A model generated the notes under the pieces. It was not told the origin of the DNA and did no database searches. It saw only the letters and a program-made list of their open reading frames with translations. From contig PLBK01000007.1 of assembly GCA_003134505.1 (NCBI GenBank), positions 1 through 64,000 of the forward strand: 64,000 nt of DNA, written 5' to 3'. Below are positions 17,963-26,781 of the stretch, in pieces. A program made the position numbers and the translations under genes. Numbering within the stretch: the first letter of the stretch is position 1; each line of letters begins with the position of its first letter. Source of the DNA: Actinomycetota bacterium (GTDB taxonomy: Bacteria; Actinomycetota; Thermoleophilia; Gaiellales; Gaiellaceae).

Positions 17963-17980
17963 ATGGCCAGCCGCGATTGA
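17963..17980 (+). CDS. Five-codon leader ORF joined to the PfkB start
   Basis: ATG GCC AGC CGC GAT TGA encodes MASRD and ends in TGATG, sharing its last base with the kinase ATG 17980. The kinase start has no Shine-Dalgarno sequence, so a ribosome reading this mini-ORF from a leaderless mRNA could restart on it. Evidence is positional only. Confidence 0.3.
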   Translation: MASRD

Positions 17981-18816
17981 TGAGCGTCTCGCAGGTCCGC
18001 TTCCTCGCAGTCGGCGACCTGATGATCGACGTCGTCGTCTCCGGACGCGGGCACGACGCGGTGGCGCGGTTCGGACCGGGAGGCACCGCGGCGAACGCGG
18101 CCGCCTGGGCGGCGGCTCTCGGAGCCCGGACCGCTGCCGTCGGAGCGGTCGGCGACGATGCGGGCGGACGCTTCCTGCGGGCCGAGCTCGAGCGGCGCGG
18201 CATCGAGCCCCTCCTCGCCGTCGACCCGGCGGAGCGGACCGGCACGTTCGTCCTGGCAGACGGCGGGCTCCACGTCGACCGCGGCGCCAACGCCAGGCTC
18301 GAGCCCGCAGCGCTGCCGCCGCTGCCGGACTCCGACGCGGTGCTCGTCTCGGGCTATCTGCCGTCGGAGACGCTCGGCGCCGCGCTCGCGCGGGCGCGGG
18401 GTGACTGGGTGATGCTGGACGCCGCCGCACGCGACGAGCTTCCGGCCGGCGGCAACGCTGTCGTCGCGAACGAGAGGCAGGCCCGAGCGCTGACCGGCGA
18501 AGACGCGGATCGCGCAGTGCGCCTGCTCGGCGAGCGGTACCGCCTGGCTTGCGTAACGCTCGGCGCCCGCGGCGCGCTGGCGCTCCTGGACGGGAAGCTC
18601 GAACGGGCCGAGCCACCCCGGCAGGTCCTGCAGGAGGTTCCGGGCGCAGGTGACGCCTTCGCAGCGGCGCTGCTCGTGACGCTGGCCGGCGGCGGCTCCC
18701 TCGCAGACGCGCTGGCCGAAGGCTGCCGTTGCGGCGCGGCCGCCACGCGCTCCCCCGGCTGGCCTTCGGTGAGAGAATCCCCCGAGCGAGAGGAGCTTCG
18801 AAAGGAGGAGTCGTGA
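17980..18816 (+). CDS. PfkB-family sugar kinase
   Basis: A 278-residue carbohydrate kinase of the ribokinase/PfkB family, at the short end of its range. The N-terminal substrate motif FGPGGTAANAAAWAAALGA and the C-terminal anion-hole motif GAGDAF with catalytic base D225 are present. ATP-dependent phosphorylation of a sugar, sugar acid or nucleoside is expected. Its C-terminal codons carry the AAAGGAGGAG site for the next gene, and its stop overlaps that gene's GTG start. It heads an operon that otherwise encodes oxidative enzymes, which is an unusual partner set. Confidence 0.85.
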   Translation: MSVSQVRFLAVGDLMIDVVVSGRGHDAVARFGPGGTAANAAAWAAALGARTAAVGAVGDDAGGRFLRAELERRGIEPLLAVDPAERTGTFVLADGGLHVDRGANARLEPAALPPLPDSDAVLVSGYLPSETLGAALARARGDWVMLDAAARDELPAGGNAVVANERQARALTGEDADRAVRLLGERYRLACVTLGARGALALLDGKLERAEPPRQVLQEVPGAGDAFAAALLVTLAGGGSLADALAEGCRCGAAATRSPGWPSVRESPEREELRKEES

Positions 18817-20030
18817 AGATCATCGTCGTCGGCGCTGGTCTGTCGGGGTTGGTTTCCGGCATGCGTCTGCAGGAAGAGGGACACGACGTCGTCGTCCTCG
18901 AGGCGCGAAGCCGCGTCGGCGGCCGGGTCTTCACCGTCCGCGACGGGTTCGAGGACGGCCAGTACGCCGACGTCGGGGCGATGATCCTCTACGAGGGCCA
19001 GCCGAACATCCTGGAGCTCTGCGACCGTTTCGAGCTCGATCTGACGCCCAAGGTGACCTTCGGTGCCGAACTTCCGGCGCTGCTCTTCGGCGGCAGCCTC
19101 CTCGACGCAGACGAGGTCGGCGCGGCGTTCCAGGAGCTCGGAGGAGCACACGAGCAGGTCCCGCCGGTGCCGTTCGAAACGGTCGCCGCCTGGGGCCGGC
19201 GCGCCCGGCTGTCCGCGGCGCCGTACGCCTTCCTCGAGGCCCTGCTTCAGATCCAGCCCTCGATTCCGCTCCGCTACGTCGACGCCCACACGCTTCACCT
19301 CGGGCCCGAGGTCTTCATGCAGATCGCCGGCGGCAACGACCAGCTCCCGCGCCGGATCGCGGAGGGGCTCGACATCCGTCTCAGGCAGCCTGTGCGAACG
19401 ATCGGCTGGTCGGGCCCCGGCGTGACCGTCGAGACCGAGACCGAGACGCTGAGCGGAGACCTCGTCGTCGTCGCCGTCCCGGGGCCGCTGACGACGGAGC
19501 TCGGCTGGGATCCGCCGCTTCCGCCGGAGAAGGTCGGCGCGCTCGTGTCGCTGCGCTACGGCACCGGCGCCGGGGTCGGGATCCAGTACGCCGAGACCGA
19601 CACGATCCGGAACGCGATCCGGACGGGGATCTTCACCGACCGGCTTCCGAACTGGTTCCTCGACGTCTCGGCTGATCAGCCCGGGCAGCCGATCGTCGTG
19701 GTGACGATCCTCAGCGCGGAGCGCCAGCCGCGAGGCCTCGACGACGGCGCCGTGCTCGAGGAGGCCGACCGGACGATGGCGATGACGACGGGCAGCCCCG
19801 TCACGCGCACCTTCGGCACGATCGCGAACTGGACCGACGATCCGTACTCCCGCTGCATCGCCCGCGCTCCGATCGGCGATCAGCGTGAGACGCTCATCCC
19901 GTTGATCAGCGCTCCGCTGGGGCGGAGCGTCTTCTTCGCCGGCGAGCACACCGACGACCGGCCCGGGCCAGGCGGGATGGAGGGAGCGATCAAGTCCGCA
20001 TACCGGGTCGTCGGCGAGATCCTCGGGTAG
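18813..20030 (+). CDS. FAD-dependent amine oxidase (MAO-like), cytoplasmic
   Basis: A 405-residue flavin amine oxidase. The N-terminal KIIVVGAGLSGLVSGMRLQEEGHDVVVLEARSRVGGRVFT is the FAD-binding site and VFFAGEHTDDRPG with a following GxxEGAxxSA-like helix is the C-terminal FAD motif. Unlike the enzyme at 567 it has no signal peptide. Start GTG 18813 has a strong AAAGGAGGAG site and a GTGA overlap with pfkB. In this operon it could release an aldehyde from an amine for the molybdenum hydroxylase that follows; that link is inference. Confidence 0.88.
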   Translation: MKIIVVGAGLSGLVSGMRLQEEGHDVVVLEARSRVGGRVFTVRDGFEDGQYADVGAMILYEGQPNILELCDRFELDLTPKVTFGAELPALLFGGSLLDADEVGAAFQELGGAHEQVPPVPFETVAAWGRRARLSAAPYAFLEALLQIQPSIPLRYVDAHTLHLGPEVFMQIAGGNDQLPRRIAEGLDIRLRQPVRTIGWSGPGVTVETETETLSGDLVVVAVPGPLTTELGWDPPLPPEKVGALVSLRYGTGAGVGIQYAETDTIRNAIRTGIFTDRLPNWFLDVSADQPGQPIVVVTILSAERQPRGLDDGAVLEEADRTMAMTTGSPVTRTFGTIANWTDDPYSRCIARAPIGDQRETLIPLISAPLGRSVFFAGEHTDDRPGPGGMEGAIKSAYRVVGEILG

Positions 20031-22331
20031 GTGGCCGTCGCGACCGATCGCGAGACGTGGGTCGGCAAGGCCGTCCCGCGCCTCGAGGACGAGGTGCTGC
20101 TGCGCGGCGAGGGTCGCTTCATGGACGACATCGACCCGGCGCGGAATGCCGGGCACGCCGCGATCCTCCGCTCGCCGTTCGCGCACGCGCGCATCCTGCG
20201 CCTCGACGCGTCCGCCGCACTCGAGCACCCCGGCGTCATCGGCGTCCTCACCGGGGAGGACGTCGCAGCGATGTCGAGCCCGTTCCCGGTCGGCGTCGAG
20301 AACGCCCCGCCGTACCGCGCCGCCGCCCACGAGGTTGCCCGCTACGTGGGAGAGCCGCTCGCGGTCGTCGTCGCGCGCGACCGCTACACGGCCGAGGACG
20401 CGCTCGAGCTGATCGACGTGGAGTACGAGCCGCTCGAGCCGGTGCTCGACCCCGAGGCCGGCGAGATCGTCTCCGACCGCTCCTTCTCCTACGGCGACCC
20501 GGAAGCGGCGTTCGCGGCCGCAGACCTCGTCGTCGAGGGGCGGTACGCCTTCCCGCGCTGGACCGCGTGTCCCATCGAGTGCTACGGCGTCGTGGCGGAC
20601 TGGAACGAGGCGAGCGGCGTGCTGACCGCCTGGGCGAACTTCCAGGGCCCGTTTACGTTGCACTCGGTCGCCGCGGCATCGCTCGGCCTCAAGGGCTCGA
20701 AGCTGCGGCTGATCACGCCGCCGAACTCGGGCGGCAGCTTCGGGATCAAGGCCACCGTCTACGTCTACGTCGTGCTGATCGGCCTCGCCTCGCGCAAGCT
20801 CGGCGTGCCCGTGCGCTGGACCGAGGACAGGCTCGAGCACCTCGTGGGCAGCTCGGCTTCGACCGCGCGGATCACCGGCCTCGAGGCCGCGTTCACCGCC
20901 GACGGCGAGCTGCTCGCACTGCGCTACGACGCGCTCGAGGACGTCGGCGCGTACATCCGCGCGCCCGAGCCGGCGAGCCTCTACCGGATGCACGGCGCGC
21001 TGACGGGTGCCTACCGGGTTGGGCACGTGGCCGTCCGCAACCGGGTCGCGTTGACGAACCGCTGCCCGACCGGCCTCAACCGGGGCTTCGGCGGTCCGCA
21101 GCTCTACATGGCGCTCGAGCGGACGATGGCGATCGCAGCCGAACGGCTGGGTCTCGACCCGGCCGAGCTCGCGCGCCGCAACCTGATCGGAGCGGACGAG
21201 TTCCCCTACCGCACCCCGTCGGGCGGGCTCTACGACTCGGGGGACTACGAAGGCTGTCTCGACGACGCGCTCGAGCTCGTCGGCTACGAGGAGCGGCGCG
21301 AGGAACAGCGTACGGCGCGCAGGGAGGGCCGCCTCTACGGGATCGGCCTCGCCTGCTGCGTCGAACCCTCGATCTCGAACATGGGCTACGTCACGCTGGC
21401 GCTCACGGCCGCAGAGCGCGCCGCCGGCCTGCCCAAGTCCGGGAACGCCGAAGGCGCGACCGTGGCGATCTCCCCGCTCGGCGGCATCACCGTGCTGATC
21501 GGGACGACGCCGCAAGGGCAGGGGCATGCGACGGTCGCCGCGCAGGTCGTCGCCGACGCGCTGGGCGTCACTCCCGCTGAGATCGAGGTGCTCACGGCGG
21601 TCGACACGTCGACGAGCGCGTGGACGGTCTCTTCGGGCAACTACTCGTCGCGGTTCTCGGGCGTCGGGGCGGGCGCCGTCCATCTGGCCGCGCAGAAGCT
21701 GGCGGCGAAGATCGCCGCGATCCGCGACCACGTCGGCGACGAGTCGATCTCGCTGCGCCGGGTCGCCGGGATCGCTCACTGGCACACGGAGGCGCTGCCG
21801 CCCGGGATGGAGCCGGGGCTGCACGAGACCGCCTTCTGTGCCGCGCCCAACCTCGCCGCCCCGGACGAGGACGACCGCGTCACTGCGTCGGCCGCTCACG
21901 GGTTCATCGCCGACGTCGCGGTCGTCGAGGTCGACCGCGCGACCGGCCAGGTGACGGTCCTCGACTACGCGACCGTCCACGATGCGGGCCGGCTGCTCAA
22001 CCCGTTGATCGCGGACGGCCAGGTGCGCGGCGACTTCGCACACGGCGCCGGCGCCGCGTTGTTCGAGCGCGTCGTCTACGACGAGGACGGGAACCTGCTC
22101 ACGGGCACGTTCATGGATTACCTGTGCCCGACGGCGCCCGACCTGCCGGCGCTGAAGATCGGCCACCGCGAGACGCCCTCGCCGTTCACTCCGCTGGGCG
22201 CGAAGGGCCTCGGCGAGGGAGGCACGATGAGCGTCCCGGCTGCGATCGCGAACGCCGTCGCGGATGCCCTCGGAATCGAGGACGTCGAGGTGCCGCTGAC
22301 GCCTGGACGGGTCTGGGAGCTCTTGCAGTGA
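20031..22331 (+). CDS. Molybdenum hydroxylase large (Mo-cofactor) subunit, xanthine dehydrogenase family
   Basis: A 766-residue CoxL/XdhB-type large subunit. It has the N-terminal aldehyde-oxidase domain (WVGKAVPRLEDEVLLRGEGRF), a central Mo-cofactor domain with LNRGFGGPQ, and the C-terminal GAKGLGEGGT with the catalytic glutamate E729. The CO-dehydrogenase active-site loop AYRCSFR is absent, so it is not a form-I CO dehydrogenase; an aldehyde, purine or N-heterocycle hydroxylase is more likely. GTG 20031 directly follows the amine oxidase stop. Medium and small subunits follow with overlaps, in the order L-M-S. Confidence 0.92.
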   Translation: MAVATDRETWVGKAVPRLEDEVLLRGEGRFMDDIDPARNAGHAAILRSPFAHARILRLDASAALEHPGVIGVLTGEDVAAMSSPFPVGVENAPPYRAAAHEVARYVGEPLAVVVARDRYTAEDALELIDVEYEPLEPVLDPEAGEIVSDRSFSYGDPEAAFAAADLVVEGRYAFPRWTACPIECYGVVADWNEASGVLTAWANFQGPFTLHSVAAASLGLKGSKLRLITPPNSGGSFGIKATVYVYVVLIGLASRKLGVPVRWTEDRLEHLVGSSASTARITGLEAAFTADGELLALRYDALEDVGAYIRAPEPASLYRMHGALTGAYRVGHVAVRNRVALTNRCPTGLNRGFGGPQLYMALERTMAIAAERLGLDPAELARRNLIGADEFPYRTPSGGLYDSGDYEGCLDDALELVGYEERREEQRTARREGRLYGIGLACCVEPSISNMGYVTLALTAAERAAGLPKSGNAEGATVAISPLGGITVLIGTTPQGQGHATVAAQVVADALGVTPAEIEVLTAVDTSTSAWTVSSGNYSSRFSGVGAGAVHLAAQKLAAKIAAIRDHVGDESISLRRVAGIAHWHTEALPPGMEPGLHETAFCAAPNLAAPDEDDRVTASAAHGFIADVAVVEVDRATGQVTVLDYATVHDAGRLLNPLIADGQVRGDFAHGAGAALFERVVYDEDGNLLTGTFMDYLCPTAPDLPALKIGHRETPSPFTPLGAKGLGEGGTMSVPAAIANAVADALGIEDVEVPLTPGRVWELLQ

Positions 22332-23098
22332 AACCTGTTCCGTTCCGGTACGAGCGGCCCGAGTCGGTCGAGGATGCGGCCGCGCTCCTTCGCGAGCACG
22401 GCGATGAGGCCAAGGTGCTCGCCGGAGGCCAGAGCCTCGTGCCAATGCTGAACATGCGGCTCGCCCGCCCGTCCGTCATCGTCGACATCAACCGGCTGCC
22501 CCTCGGCGAGCTCGCACGTGAGAACGGCTCCTGGCGTGTCGGCGCGACCGTGCGCCAGGCCGACCCGCGCCTGGCCGAGATCCCGCTCCTGGCCGAGTGC
22601 CTGCCGTATGTCGGCCATTTCGTCACACGCAACCGCGGCACGGTCGGCGGCTCGATCGTCCACGCGGACGCCGCCGCCGAGCTGCCACTTGCGCTCACGG
22701 CCCTCGGCGGCTCCGTCGTCACGAGCGCGGGCCGGACGATTCCCGCCGGGGAGTTCTTCGTCACCCACTTCACGACCGCGCTCGAGCCGGGGGAACTCCT
22801 CGTCGAGACGGTCTGGCCGGCGGCGCAGCCGGGGTGCCGCTACGCCTTCGAGGAGTTCGCCCTCCGCCGCGGCGACTTCGCGCTCTGCATGACGGCTGCG
22901 GTCGCCGGGCCTGACGGACTGCGCGTCGTGCTCGGCTCGGTCGTGGACCGGCCGACGGCGATCGAGGTCGACCCGGCCCGCCCGGGTGCCTCCGCCGCAG
23001 AACAGATCGAGCCGTGGGGCACGTTGCACGCCTCCCCGGACTACCAGCGCCAGCTCGTCCGCGTGCTCGTCGACCGCGCCGTGGGGCGTGTCACGTGA
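22328..23098 (+). CDS. Molybdenum hydroxylase medium (FAD) subunit
   Basis: A 256-residue CoxM-type FAD subunit. KPVPFRYERPESVEDAAALLREHGDEAKVLAGGQSLVPMLNMRL is the FAD-binding N-terminus, and RNRGTVGGSIVHADAAAELPLALTALG is the second FAD stretch. It passes electrons from the 2Fe-2S clusters of the small subunit to an external acceptor. GTG 22328 overlaps the large-subunit stop (GTGA). Confidence 0.95.
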   Translation: MKPVPFRYERPESVEDAAALLREHGDEAKVLAGGQSLVPMLNMRLARPSVIVDINRLPLGELARENGSWRVGATVRQADPRLAEIPLLAECLPYVGHFVTRNRGTVGGSIVHADAAAELPLALTALGGSVVTSAGRTIPAGEFFVTHFTTALEPGELLVETVWPAAQPGCRYAFEEFALRRGDFALCMTAAVAGPDGLRVVLGSVVDRPTAIEVDPARPGASAAEQIEPWGTLHASPDYQRQLVRVLVDRAVGRVT

Positions 23099-23538
23099 TC
23101 GAGGTGACAGTCAACGGGCGACGCTACCGCGAGGAGGTCGAGCCACGGCTGCTCCTCTCCGACTTCCTGCGCCACACGCTCGGCCTGACGGGAACGCACG
23201 TCGGCTGCGAACACGGGGTCTGCGGCGCCTGCACGGTCCGGCTCGACGGCGTGGCCGTCCGCTCGTGCCTCATGCTCGCGGTGCAGGTGGACGGCGCCGA
23301 GATCCAGACCGTCGAGGGGCTTGCCTGGGGCCCACTGCAGGAAGCCTTCCGCGCAAACCATGCCCTCCAGTGCGGCTTCTGCACGCCCGGGATCCTGCTG
23401 GCGGCCTCCGATCTGCTCGAGCGCGGCGGCCCGCCCACGCGCGAGGAGATCGTGGACATGCTCTCCGGACACCTTTGCCGGTGCACGGGGTACGAGCCGA
23501 TCGTCGAGGCGATCGCGCAGGCGGCCGAGGCGCAGTGA
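23095..23538 (+). CDS. Molybdenum hydroxylase small (2Fe-2S) subunit
   Basis: A 147-residue CoxS-type subunit with both 2Fe-2S clusters: plant-type C38, C43, C46, C58 and the second cluster C93, C96, C128, C130 (CGFCTPG and CRCTGY). It relays electrons from the Mo cofactor to FAD. GTG 23095 is joined by GTGA to the previous gene. Confidence 0.96.
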   Translation: MIEVTVNGRRYREEVEPRLLLSDFLRHTLGLTGTHVGCEHGVCGACTVRLDGVAVRSCLMLAVQVDGAEIQTVEGLAWGPLQEAFRANHALQCGFCTPGILLAASDLLERGGPPTREEIVDMLSGHLCRCTGYEPIVEAIAQAAEAQ

Positions 23539-24899
23539 ATCTCGCGCTCTCCCTCTTCGGTGCGGCCGAGCGGCAGCCACACGCGGAGGCGCTGCCCGGT
23601 ATCAGCTACGCGGAGCTCCGTGAGCGGGCGGCACGGATCGCGGGCGGACTCGGGCTCGAGCCGGGCGAGCGGCTCGCCACGGTGCTCGACAACCGCGTCG
23701 AGACGGCGCTCCTCTACTGGGCGGCGCAGTGGTCGGGCGCGATCTTCGTGCCGCTCTCGTGGCGGGCCTCGCGGGCCGACCTCGACTACTGCATCGAGGA
23801 CTGCGGCGCTCGGGTCGTGATCCGCGAGGACTCGCCGCTCCCGGACGGGCCCGAGCACCCGGGCGCGCTCGACAGGGACGAGCGCGAGCCGAGCCTGATG
23901 CTCTACACCTCCGGCACGACCGGACGGCCGAAGGGCGTTCCCCGCTCGCACGCCGCCGACTACTACGGCTCACTCTTCCAGGTCGTCCAGCAGGGCTACC
24001 GCTACGGCGACCGGACGCTCGGCGTGATGCCCCTCTACCACACGATGGGCATCCATTCGCTGATCTCCATGCACCTGATCGGTGGCTGCTTCCTCTCGCA
24101 GGCGCGCTGGGACCCGGAGGAGGCGCTGCGGCTGATCCAGGAGGAGCGGATCACCTCGCTCTACCTCGCCCCCACGCTCTTCTACGACCTCGTGCACCAT
24201 CCGCGCGTCGGCGAGTACGACCTCTCATCCGTCGAGACGCTTTGCTACGCGGGCGCAGCGATGACGAGCGCCCTCGTCGAGCGCTGCACCGAGGTGTTCC
24301 ATCCGCGCCTGTTCGTCAACTACTACGGCTCGACCGAGATCTACACGTTCTCGATCCATCGCGACCAGGCGGCGAAGCCGGGCTGCGCCGGCCGGCCCTC
24401 CCTGGGAGCCAGGCTGCGCCTCGACGAGAGCGGCGAGATCCTCTGCCACATGGACGCGGACGCCGCGTTCACGGGCTACTGGCAGCGGCCCGACGCCGAC
24501 GAGCGCGCGATTCGCAACGGCTGGTACCACACCGGCGACGTCGGCCGGATGGACGACGACGGCGACCTCTGGGTCCTCGGCCGCGTGGACGACATGATCA
24601 TCTCCGCGGGCGAGAACATCCATCCGCTCGAGGTCGAGGACGTGCTCGCCCGCCATCCGAAGGTGGCGGAGGTGGCGATCGTGGCCGCGCCGGACGACCG
24701 GCTCGGGCAGCGCGTGGTCGCCGTCGTCGTCGCCGACGGGGAGCTCACCGCCGAGGAGCTCGACGCCTTCTGTCTCTCCTCGGAGGCCCTCGCACGCTTC
24801 AAGCGACCGCGCGAGTACCGCTTCGTGGAGTCGCTTCCCAAGAGCCCCTCTGGGAAGATCCTGCGACGGCTGCTACGAGAGGAGACACCGGCGAGATGA
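23535..24899 (+). CDS. Acyl-CoA ligase (AMP-binding), 4-chlorobenzoate-CoA-ligase-like
   Basis: A 454-residue adenylate-forming ligase. The P-loop LYTSGTTGRPKG, YYGSTE (A5), HTGDVGRMDDDGDLWVLGRVDDMI (A7/A8) and the C-terminal lysine motif SPSGKILRR are all present. It should activate a carboxylic acid to its CoA thioester. In this operon the acid could be the product of the molybdenum hydroxylase, with the thioester going to the hydratase-family enzyme that follows. The protein is shorter than most ligases (about 500-520 residues); the shortening is near the N-terminus. Confidence 0.9.
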   Translation: MNLALSLFGAAERQPHAEALPGISYAELRERAARIAGGLGLEPGERLATVLDNRVETALLYWAAQWSGAIFVPLSWRASRADLDYCIEDCGARVVIREDSPLPDGPEHPGALDRDEREPSLMLYTSGTTGRPKGVPRSHAADYYGSLFQVVQQGYRYGDRTLGVMPLYHTMGIHSLISMHLIGGCFLSQARWDPEEALRLIQEERITSLYLAPTLFYDLVHHPRVGEYDLSSVETLCYAGAAMTSALVERCTEVFHPRLFVNYYGSTEIYTFSIHRDQAAKPGCAGRPSLGARLRLDESGEILCHMDADAAFTGYWQRPDADERAIRNGWYHTGDVGRMDDDGDLWVLGRVDDMIISAGENIHPLEVEDVLARHPKVAEVAIVAAPDDRLGQRVVAVVVADGELTAEELDAFCLSSEALARFKRPREYRFVESLPKSPSGKILRRLLREETPAR

Positions 24900-25672
24900 C
24901 GGAACACGACGGGTTCAGGGTCGAGCGGGACGAGGCACGTGGCGTCGCCACGATCACGCTCGACGTGCCCGGCAAGCTCAACCGCGTCACGCTCGCCGCC
25001 CGGAGCCTGCTCGCTGCGACGTTCGGTGAGCTCGGCGGAGACGACGCCGTGCGTGCCGTGGTGCTGACGGGAGCCGGCGGGACGTTCACGGCCGGCGGCG
25101 ACATCGCCTCGTTCCTCACCGCCCCGGTCGACGAGATGTCCAGCCTCGCCTTCAACGTGGCGGCCCCCGAGCGCTGCCCGAAGCCGGTGATCGCGCGAAT
25201 CGAGGGGTTCTGCCTCGGCGTCGGGTTCGAGCTCTCGCTGGCCTGCGACTTCCGTATCTGCTCGGACGACGCGCAGCTCGGCCTGCCGGAGATCGGGCTC
25301 GGGATGATCCCCGGCTCGGGCGGAACCCAGCGTCTGGCGAGACTGGTCGGTCTCGGCCGCGCGAAGGACGTGATCATGCGCCGGAAGCGCATCTCGCCCG
25401 AGGACGCGCTCGCCTGGGGGCTCGTGTCGGAGGTCGTGCCCGCGGCCGAGCTGGACGCCGCAGTCGAGCGCGTGGTCGCCGACCTGAGCGCGCTGTCGCC
25501 GATCGCCCTGGCGATGGCCAAGCGCGTGCTCAACCAGGTCTACGACAGCCCGCTCCACGTCGGCCTCGAGCTCGAGGGTCTCGCCTACGGCGTGCTCAAG
25601 TCGACCGAGGACTTCCGCGAGGGCATCGAGGCCTTCGTCGAGAAACGCAAGCCGAACTTCGAAGGCCGCTAG
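24896..25672 (+). CDS. Enoyl-CoA hydratase/isomerase family protein
   Basis: A 258-residue crotonase-fold protein. The oxyanion-hole segments TGAGGTFTAGGDIASF and IARIEGFCLGVGFELSLACDFRI, and the LPEIGLGMIPGSGGTQRL stretch with the usual glutamate, are present. It may hydrate or isomerise an enoyl-CoA or act as a dehalogenase or ring-opening member of the family. ATGA overlap joins it to the ligase. It ends the operon, and its stop overlaps the convergent amidase stop by 4 bases (CTAG). Confidence 0.92.
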   Translation: MTEHDGFRVERDEARGVATITLDVPGKLNRVTLAARSLLAATFGELGGDDAVRAVVLTGAGGTFTAGGDIASFLTAPVDEMSSLAFNVAAPERCPKPVIARIEGFCLGVGFELSLACDFRICSDDAQLGLPEIGLGMIPGSGGTQRLARLVGLGRAKDVIMRRKRISPEDALAWGLVSEVVPAAELDAAVERVVADLSALSPIALAMAKRVLNQVYDSPLHVGLELEGLAYGVLKSTEDFREGIEAFVEKRKPNFEGR

Positions 25673-26781
25673 CCGCGCTCCCAGGCGAGGCCGGCGGCGA
25701 GGACGGTCTCGTCGTGCGGGGCGATCAGCTGCAGGTTCCCGATCGCGAGCCCGGCCCAGCCGATCAGGTTCACCCAGCGCAGGAACTCCGAGAAGCGGAG
25801 GCGCACCTCGAGCTCGTCGGCGTCCTCGGGCGGCAGCTCGCTCGTGTAGCACGGCGCGACGTAGAGATCGACCTCTGGCGCGTAGCTCCGCCACTCCTCG
25901 AGCGCCCGGTACGCATCCGCCACCTCATCCGGTGTCGTGCGCAGCGCGATCTCGAGCTTGGTCCGGCACACGTCGGAGTACTCGTCGGCGCGCGACGGGA
26001 AGGTCGCCCGGTGCGAGTGGAGCGCCTCGTGGTTGAAGAGCGGCCACGTGTTCGCGGACGGCTCCGGCACGAGCGCCTCCACGACCTGCGCCCCGAGCCG
26101 CTCGAGCTCGGCCACCCACTGCTCGGCCAGGTCGCTCGCCTCGGTCTCGCGCCCGTCGCCGACCATGGGCGGCCGGCGCAGCAGGCCCACCGTCACGCCC
26201 GCGAGCCGCGGCTCCGGCACCGGCTGCTCCTTCAGGAGCGACCAGACGAGCGCCACGTCCTCGACGCTCCGCGCCATCGGCCCGAGCGTGTCCAGCGTCG
26301 GGCACAGCGGAAACACGCCCTCCATGCCGATCGAGCCCCAGCGAGGCTTCAGCCCGACGGTCTCGCAGCACGCCGACGGCAGACGGATCGAGCAGCCCGT
26401 GTCGGTGCCGAGCGCGAGGTCGCACATGTCGGCCGCCAGCGCCGCGGCGTTGCCCGAGCTCGAGCCGCCCGTCGTCTTGCCCGGCGCGGCCGGGTTGTGG
26501 ACGGTGCCGTAGAACGGGTTCTGGCCCATCACCGCCCACGCGAACTCGGGCAGGTTCGACTTGCCGACGAGCACGGCGCCCGCGTCGAGCAGCCGCTGCA
26601 CGGACGGCGCCGTCCGCTCCGGCACGTGGTCGCCGTAGATCTGCGAGCCGTAGGTCGTCCGGATCCCGGCCGTGTCGATCAGGTCCTTGACGAGCAGCCG
26701 CCGGCCGGAAAGTGGACCGGATCGCGGCTCCGGATCCGGCTCGACGGCGGTGATCAGCGCGTTGTACGGATCGAGGCTCAC
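25669..26781 (-). CDS. Amidase-signature family hydrolase
   Basis: A 370-residue amidase, short for the family (about 450-500). The Ser-cisSer-Lys triad is visible: K32 in LLVKDLIDTAG, the GGSSSG loop at 104-109, and nucleophile S130 in GTDTGCSIRLPS. The usual GGS before the nucleophile reads GCS here. It hydrolyses a carboxylic amide. It is the last gene of the NIPSNAP-to-amidase operon and overlaps the RidA stop by ATGA. Confidence 0.88.
   Translation of the reverse strand: MSLDPYNALITAVEPDPEPRSGPLSGRRLLVKDLIDTAGIRTTYGSQIYGDHVPERTAPSVQRLLDAGAVLVGKSNLPEFAWAVMGQNPFYGTVHNPAAPGKTTGGSSSGNAAALAADMCDLALGTDTGCSIRLPSACCETVGLKPRWGSIGMEGVFPLCPTLDTLGPMARSVEDVALVWSLLKEQPVPEPRLAGVTVGLLRRPPMVGDGRETEASDLAEQWVAELERLGAQVVEALVPEPSANTWPLFNHEALHSHRATFPSRADEYSDVCRTKLEIALRTTPDEVADAYRALEEWRSYAPEVDLYVAPCYTSELPPEDADELEVRLRFSEFLRWVNLIGWAGLAIGNLQLIAPHDETVLAAGLAWERG

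Noticed and set aside
18354-22445. A 1363-codon open frame on the minus strand
   Set aside because: It is the antisense shadow of the PfkB, amine oxidase and Mo-hydroxylase genes; composition is Arg/Asp/Val/Gly rich with no domain, as expected opposite G/C third positions.
20031-23538. Aerobic CO dehydrogenase (coxMSL)
   Set aside because: The active-site loop AYRCSFR of form I is missing; the loop reads LNRGFGG. The same holds for the 49279-53064 enzyme (MRGFG).
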